Source: an uncultured Eubacteriales bacterium (GTDB taxonomy: Bacteria; Bacillota; Clostridia; Christensenellales; Pumilibacteraceae). From it: 64,000 nt of DNA. The notes beneath the pieces were generated by a model. That model saw only the letters and a program-made list of their open reading frames with translations. It was not told the origin of the DNA and searched no databases. Below, piece by piece: positions 60,304 to 64,000 of the stretch. Each line of letters begins with the position of its first letter. Within the stretch, counting starts at the first letter, position 1. The stretch lies in assembly GCA_900543755.1 (NCBI GenBank), contig UQSP01000004.1:1-64000 (forward strand). The letters run 5' to 3'. Position numbers and translations under genes: made by a program.

Positions 60304-62238
60304 ATGAAAATTACACTTAAAGACGGCAGTGTTATAGAATGTGAAAAAGGTGTTTCCTGTCTTGACATTGCAAAATCCATAAGCGAAGGGCTTGCCCGTG
60401 CGGCTGTTGCCGCGGCGGTTGACGGTAAGGAAGTGGACCTGAGCTACAAGCCCGATAAAGACTGTTCGCTTTCTTTGCTTACCGCAAAAGACGAGCGCGG
60501 TTTGGAGGTTTACCGTCACAGCGCGGCTCACGTCATGGCTCAGGCGGTAAAAAGACTTTATAAAAACGCCAAATTCGCAATAGGACCCGCTGTGTCAAAC
60601 GGATTTTATTACGACATAGATTTTGATAAGCCTGTAGGAAAAGACGATCTTGACGCAATCGAGAAGGAGATGGCGGCTATAGTCAAAGCGGACTATCCTT
60701 TCGAAAGACGGGAAGTTTCCCGTGATGAAGCCCTTGCTTTCATGAAGGAAAGAGGAGAGGTTTATAAAGTTCAGCTTATTGAGGAACTGCCTGCCGATGC
60801 CGTAATTACTTTTTATACTCAAGGCGAGTTTACGGACCTTTGCCGCGGACCTCATGTGCCGTCTACGGGCAAAATTAAAAATTTCAAACTCACACAAGTA
60901 ACGGGCGCGTATTTTAAAGGCAACGAAAAGAATAAGATGCTTACGCGTATTTACGGTACGGCGTTCGAAAAGAAATCGGAGCTTGAGGATTATCTTAAGG
61001 CGTTGGAGGAGGCGAAACTGCGCGACCATAATAAAATCGGACGCGACCTTGGCTATTTTATGACGTCGGACGTCATAGGTCAGGGATTGCCGCTTCTTAT
61101 GCCGAAAGGCGCAAGACTTTTCCAGATTCTCAGCCGATTCGTGGAAGACGAGGAAAGAAAGCGCGGATATGTTCTTACCAAAACCCCTTATATGGCGAAG
61201 AGCGACCTTTATAAAATAAGCGGGCACTGGGACCACTACAAAGACGGAATGTTTGTCATGGGCGACGAGGAAAAGGACGAAGAGGTTTACGCTTTGCGCC
61301 CCATGACTTGTCCTTTCCAATACACCGTTTATAATAACGGACTTAAATCTTACCGTGATTTGCCTATTCGTTACGGCGAGACGTCAACTCTTTTCAGAAA
61401 CGAATCCAGCGGCGAAATGCACGGCCTTATCAGGGTACGCCAGTTTACGCTCAGCGAAGGTCATATTATCTGTATGCCCTCTCAGCTCGAAAAGGAATTC
61501 CGCGGCTGTCTTGACCTTGCAATGTTCATGCTGAAATCTTTGGGACTGGATGGCGACGTTTCCTACCGTTTTTCCAAGTGGGATCCTGTCAACAAGGAAA
61601 AATACATTGACGACCCCGAAGAATGGGCTTATGCGGAAGGCGAGATGAAGCGGATTCTGGACCATATCGGGCTTAATTATACCGAAGGAATAGGCGAGGC
61701 GGCTTTCTACGGACCGAAACTCGACATTCAGATTAAAAACGTCCACGGAAAGGAAGATACCTTGATTACCATACAGATCGATATGTTCCTTGCGGAGCGC
61801 TTTGACATGAGTTATATCGACGAAAAGGGAGAAAAGGTAAGACCTTATATAATTCACCGTAGTTCTATCGGTTGCTACGAGCGTACAATGGCATTGCTTT
61901 TGGAAAAATATGCGGGCGCGCTTCCCGTTTGGCTCAGTCCCACTCAGGTCAAGGTTTTGTCGCTTACCGACAGGACGGCGGATATTGCCAAAGAGACGGC
62001 TGATAAGCTGAATGAAGCGGGGTTAAGGGCGGAGTGCGATTTGAGGAACGAAAAAATCGGTTATAAAATCCGTGAAGCTCAGCTTGAAAAAATTCCTTAT
62101 ATGCTGATTATCGGCGATAAAGACGTGGAGAATAACGTGGTTTCCGTAAGAAGCCGTAAAGAAGGCGACCTTGGAACCATGAGCTACGAACAGTTCTTTA
62201 CGAAAATAAAAGAGGAAAACGACGGAAAAGTTTTGTAA
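60304..62238 (+). CDS. thrS: Threonyl-tRNA synthetase
   Basis: Class II synthetase, 644 residues: TGS domain (1-62), editing domain with the HSAAHVMAQAVKRLY and later CRGPHVPSTG zinc motif (about 65-225), catalytic core (about 240-530; MTCPFQYTVY, RYGETSTLFRNE) and anticodon domain to the end. TGGAGG lies eight bases before ATG. It is controlled by the T-box upstream. Confidence 0.97.
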   Translation: MKITLKDGSVIECEKGVSCLDIAKSISEGLARAAVAAAVDGKEVDLSYKPDKDCSLSLLTAKDERGLEVYRHSAAHVMAQAVKRLYKNAKFAIGPAVSNGFYYDIDFDKPVGKDDLDAIEKEMAAIVKADYPFERREVSRDEALAFMKERGEVYKVQLIEELPADAVITFYTQGEFTDLCRGPHVPSTGKIKNFKLTQVTGAYFKGNEKNKMLTRIYGTAFEKKSELEDYLKALEEAKLRDHNKIGRDLGYFMTSDVIGQGLPLLMPKGARLFQILSRFVEDEERKRGYVLTKTPYMAKSDLYKISGHWDHYKDGMFVMGDEEKDEEVYALRPMTCPFQYTVYNNGLKSYRDLPIRYGETSTLFRNESSGEMHGLIRVRQFTLSEGHIICMPSQLEKEFRGCLDLAMFMLKSLGLDGDVSYRFSKWDPVNKEKYIDDPEEWAYAEGEMKRILDHIGLNYTEGIGEAAFYGPKLDIQIKNVHGKEDTLITIQIDMFLAERFDMSYIDEKGEKVRPYIIHRSSIGCYERTMALLLEKYAGALPVWLSPTQVKVLSLTDRTADIAKETADKLNEAGLRAECDLRNEKIGYKIREAQLEKIPYMLIIGDKDVENNVVSVRSRKEGDLGTMSYEQFFTKIKEENDGKVL

Positions 62239-62253
62239 TATGCGTTAAAATTC

Positions 62254-62282
62254 TTGACACGATTTATTAAAAGTAATATAAT
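62254..62282 (+). promoter_or_regulatory. Consensus promoter of infC-rpmI-rplT
   Basis: Perfect TTGACA (62254-62259), 17-base spacer, perfect TATAAT (62277-62282), just past the thrS stop. Confidence 0.9.
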
Positions 62283-62288
62283 ATTACA

Positions 62289-62421
62289 GGTTGGAAGTAG
62301 ATTTATTCTCACCGATCGGGATTCCCAGATCGTGTAACGCCGTAATTTTATGGAATTATTGTGTTATTTTATTGAGCGGTAAATCTATGCCGCTCAATTT
62401 TTTTAATCGGAGGACACGGTT
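62289..62421 (+). ncRNA. infC-rpmI-rplT leader with attenuator (L20-leader-like)
   Basis: About 130 bases of leader containing small hairpins (CGATC..GATCG near 62312-62331) and a terminator: ATTGAGCGG (62371-62379) with CCGCTCAAT (62390-62398) and T7. The position matches the L20 leader of Firmicutes, where ribosomal protein L20 represses its operon by attenuation. Homology to that family is inferred from place, not matched in sequence. Confidence 0.7.
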
Positions 62422-62931
62422 ATCAATAAGGAAGTTGAGATTAACGACAGAATTACCGATTCGGAAATTCGCGTTATCGATGAAAACGGACAGCAGCTCG
62501 GCATTATGAGCGCGCGGGAGGCAAATCGCATTGCGGACGAAAAAAATCTTGACCTTGTCAAGATAAATCCCGGCGGAAATCCGCCTGTCTGTAAGATTAT
62601 GGACTACGGCAAATTTAAGTTTGACGCCGCCAAAAGAGAAAAAGACGCGCGTAAAAACCAAAAAGTTACCGAGCTTAAAGAAATCTGGCTTTCTATGACC
62701 ATAGATACCCATGACCTTGAAACCAAAGCCAAACAGTGCGTCAAGTTCCTTAAAAACGGCGATAAGGTTAAGGTTTCGATAAGAATGAGAGGTCGGCAAC
62801 AGGCGCACGCGGCGTTAGGCGTTCAGGTCATGACTGATTTTTACGAGATTGTGAAAGACGTCTGTATTTTCGACAAAAAGCCGATGACTGAGGGTAGAAA
62901 TATCCTTATGATTCTGGCACCCAAAAAATAA
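62422..62931 (+). CDS. infC: Translation initiation factor IF-3 (AUC start)
   Basis: Binds 30S subunits and checks start-codon pairing. 169 residues when begun at ATC 62422, which yields the expected N-terminus INKEVEINDRITDSEIRVID. GGAGGA is at 62409-62414, seven bases upstream. Between the in-frame stop TAA at 62404 and the ATC there is no ATG, GTG or TTG. The first ATG (62506) would cut 28 conserved residues. Both domains are present (YGKFKFDAAKREK linker; RMRGRQQAH). A rare start of this kind is a known autoregulatory trait of infC. Confidence 0.93.
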   Translation: MNKEVEINDRITDSEIRVIDENGQQLGIMSAREANRIADEKNLDLVKINPGGNPPVCKIMDYGKFKFDAAKREKDARKNQKVTELKEIWLSMTIDTHDLETKAKQCVKFLKNGDKVKVSIRMRGRQQAHAALGVQVMTDFYEIVKDVCIFDKKPMTEGRNILMILAPKK

Positions 62932-62957
62932 AAATACATTTACGGAGGGCAAAAGAT

Positions 62958-63155
62958 ATGCCAAAAATGAAAAGCCACAGCGGGGCAAAAAAACGTTTCC
63001 GCGTTACCGCATCGGGCAAAGTAAAACGCGCTCAGCAGGGTAAGAACCATATCCTTACCAAGAAGACCAGCAAGAGAAAAATGGGCCTCAGACAAGGCGC
63101 TTACATGGGGTCTGAAAAACAGGCCGCGACCTTGAAGGTCATGATTCAGAAATAA
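62958..63155 (+). CDS. rpmI: 50S ribosomal protein L35
   Basis: 65 residues, starting PKMKSHSGAKKRFRVTASGK, the classic L35 N-terminus. ACGGAGG about ten bases before ATG. Middle gene of infC-rpmI-rplT. Confidence 0.97.
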   Translation: MPKMKSHSGAKKRFRVTASGKVKRAQQGKNHILTKKTSKRKMGLRQGAYMGSEKQAATLKVMIQK

Positions 63156-63170
63156 CGGAGGTGCTTTACA

Positions 63171-63527
63171 ATGAGAATTAAAAGAGCTGTAAACGCTGTC
63201 AAGAAGCGTCGCAAAATTATGAAACTCGCCAAAGGATACTTCGGCTCCAAATCCCGCTCTTATCGCATTGCGCGTGAAGCGGTAATGAAGTCCCAGATGT
63301 ATGCTTTTATCGGCAGAAGACGTAAAAAAAGAGATTTCAGAAAGTTGTGGATTGCGCGTATCAATGCTGCCGCCCGTCTTAACGGAATGTCTTATTCCAA
63401 GTTTATGTACGGTCTTAAAACTGCGGGCGTAAACCTTAACAGAAAGGTTCTTGCCGATATCGCAGTTAACGACGAGAACGCATTTAAGGCACTTGCCGAA
63501 ACCGCTTCCAAAGCAATAGCGAAATAA
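63171..63527 (+). CDS. rplT: 50S ribosomal protein L20
   Basis: 118 residues, early 23S-binding assembly protein and probable repressor of its own operon. MRIKRAVNAVKKRRKIMKLA and GRRRKKRDFRKLWIARINAA are hallmarks. CGGAGGTG about nine bases before ATG. Confidence 0.97.
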   Translation: MRIKRAVNAVKKRRKIMKLAKGYFGSKSRSYRIAREAVMKSQMYAFIGRRRKKRDFRKLWIARINAAARLNGMSYSKFMYGLKTAGVNLNRKVLADIAVNDENAFKALAETASKAIAK

Positions 63528-63535
63528 TTACCTTA

Positions 63536-63570
63536 AAAAGGCACCCGTTAAAAGCAGGTGCCTTTTCGTT
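63536..63570 (+). terminator. Terminator of infC-rpmI-rplT
   Basis: AAAAGGCACC (63536-63545) pairs with GGTGCCTTTT (63557-63566), ending in T4, eight bases past the rplT stop. Confidence 0.88.
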
Positions 63571-63654
63571 GTTAAAACTCAAGTATCATTATTTTTTATT
63601 GCATTGTTTGAAAAATATTCCCGGCTGGCAAAGACGTGAGGTGTTTGCGTATTT

Positions 63655-64000
63655 ATGGTTATAAGGTCAAAAGACAATTCATTTTTAAAAACGGTTGCAA
63701 AACTGAAAGACAAAAAGTTTCGGGACTCATCGGGTAAATATGTTATAGAGGGGTACCGTGCCGTCAAAGACAGTCTTCCGTTTTTATCGGGCGCGCAGCT
63801 GTTGCTTTCGGAAAGCGCGTGCGAAAAATTTTCGTCTGAATTTTCGAACACAGGATTTTATGTCTGCACCGACGAGCTTTTTAAACAAATTTGCGATACC
63901 GAAAATACTCAGGGCGTTTTATGTGTGTCGGATAAAAAAATCGATTCCCCCGAATATAAAACGCAATACGTTCTTTTGTTGGACAGAATACGCGACCCCG
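63655..64000 (+). CDS. SpoU/TrmH family RNA 2'-O-methyltransferase, N-terminal part
   Basis: Runs off the right edge; 115 residues visible. The N-terminal substrate-binding domain is seen (MVIRSKDNSFLKTVAKLKD, YVIEGYRAVKDSL) and then the start of the SPOUT catalytic domain at YVLLLDRIRDP, which in this family continues GNLGT. It modifies a ribose in 23S rRNA or tRNA. ATG 63655 with GAGG about 13 bases upstream. Genes of this kind often follow rplT in Firmicutes, before pheST. Confidence 0.88.
   Translation, partial: MVIRSKDNSFLKTVAKLKDKKFRDSSGKYVIEGYRAVKDSLPFLSGAQLLLSESACEKFSSEFSNTGFYVCTDELFKQICDTENTQGVLCVSDKKIDSPEYKTQYVLLLDRIRDP

Noticed and set aside
62291..62509. 72-codon frame over the infC leader
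   Set aside because: It crosses the attenuator and overlaps infC in another frame; no ribosome site.

Overview
The window looks like ordinary chromosome of a low-to-mid GC Gram-positive bacterium of the class Clostridia (Bacillota). The evidence is a clostridial-type 16S rRNA 3' half, consensus TTGACA/TATAAT promoters, strong GGAGG ribosome sites, many TTG starts, a T-box leader on thrS, a diadenylate cyclase of CdaA type, DUF4364, DUF4363/DUF421, YlxM and TmcAL proteins, and a pta-ackA acetate pathway. I cannot place it below class from the sequence alone. A fermentative relative of the Christensenellales is a guess.

Layout. 1-775 is the 3' half of a 16S rRNA gene. It is followed by a terminator and not by tRNA, 23S or 5S genes. 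1099-9521 holds mtnN, a DUF421/DUF4363 pair, holA, an uncharacterised membrane protein coupled to an apparently dead M28 peptidase, cdaA with only a 52-residue stub where CdaR should be, a DUF1015 gene and aspartate kinase. 9633-13416 has a divergent regulator pair (TSCPD, DUF4364) facing birA-bioY, whose promoter carries a BirA-like operator, then a nucleoside hydrolase. 13660-17073 holds fba, an M29 aminopeptidase and gap. A 240-bp multi-hairpin element of unknown identity lies at about 17159-17393. 17432-35259 has a GDPD enzyme, a GT-C-like membrane protein, comM-dprA-topA-trmFO, hslVU, hisS-aspS, an RseC-like gene, glyA and comEC.

35429-47653 is the classic Gram-positive core cluster rpmF-plsX-rnc-smc-ftsY-ylxM-ffh-rpsP-khpA-rimM-trmD-rbgA-rnhB-yraN. 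It lacks acpP after plsX and rplS after trmD. 47661-55481 has a DUF2156/GNAT acyltransferase pair, alr, 5-formyl-THF cyclo-ligase, rsmD-coaD, a coiled-coil protein and two tandem type I-alpha DAHP synthases. 55696-59982 has tmcAL facing pta-ackA-comF. 60035-63570 has the T-box-controlled thrS and an attenuated infC-rpmI-rplT operon. A SpoU-type rRNA methyltransferase runs off the right edge.

How it fits together. Most genes are housekeeping: translation, protein targeting, chromosome maintenance, tRNA charging and modification, glycolysis and acetate production. DprA, ComM, ComEC and ComF point to DNA uptake or processing ability, although ComEC has lost the metal site of its C-terminal domain. 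No phage, CRISPR array or defence island is visible. The points most worth a second look are the structured element upstream of the GDPD gene, the CdaR stub, the degenerate M28 peptidase, the AUC start of infC, the isolated 16S gene, and palindromes at transcription starts (gap, ylxM-ffh, birA).
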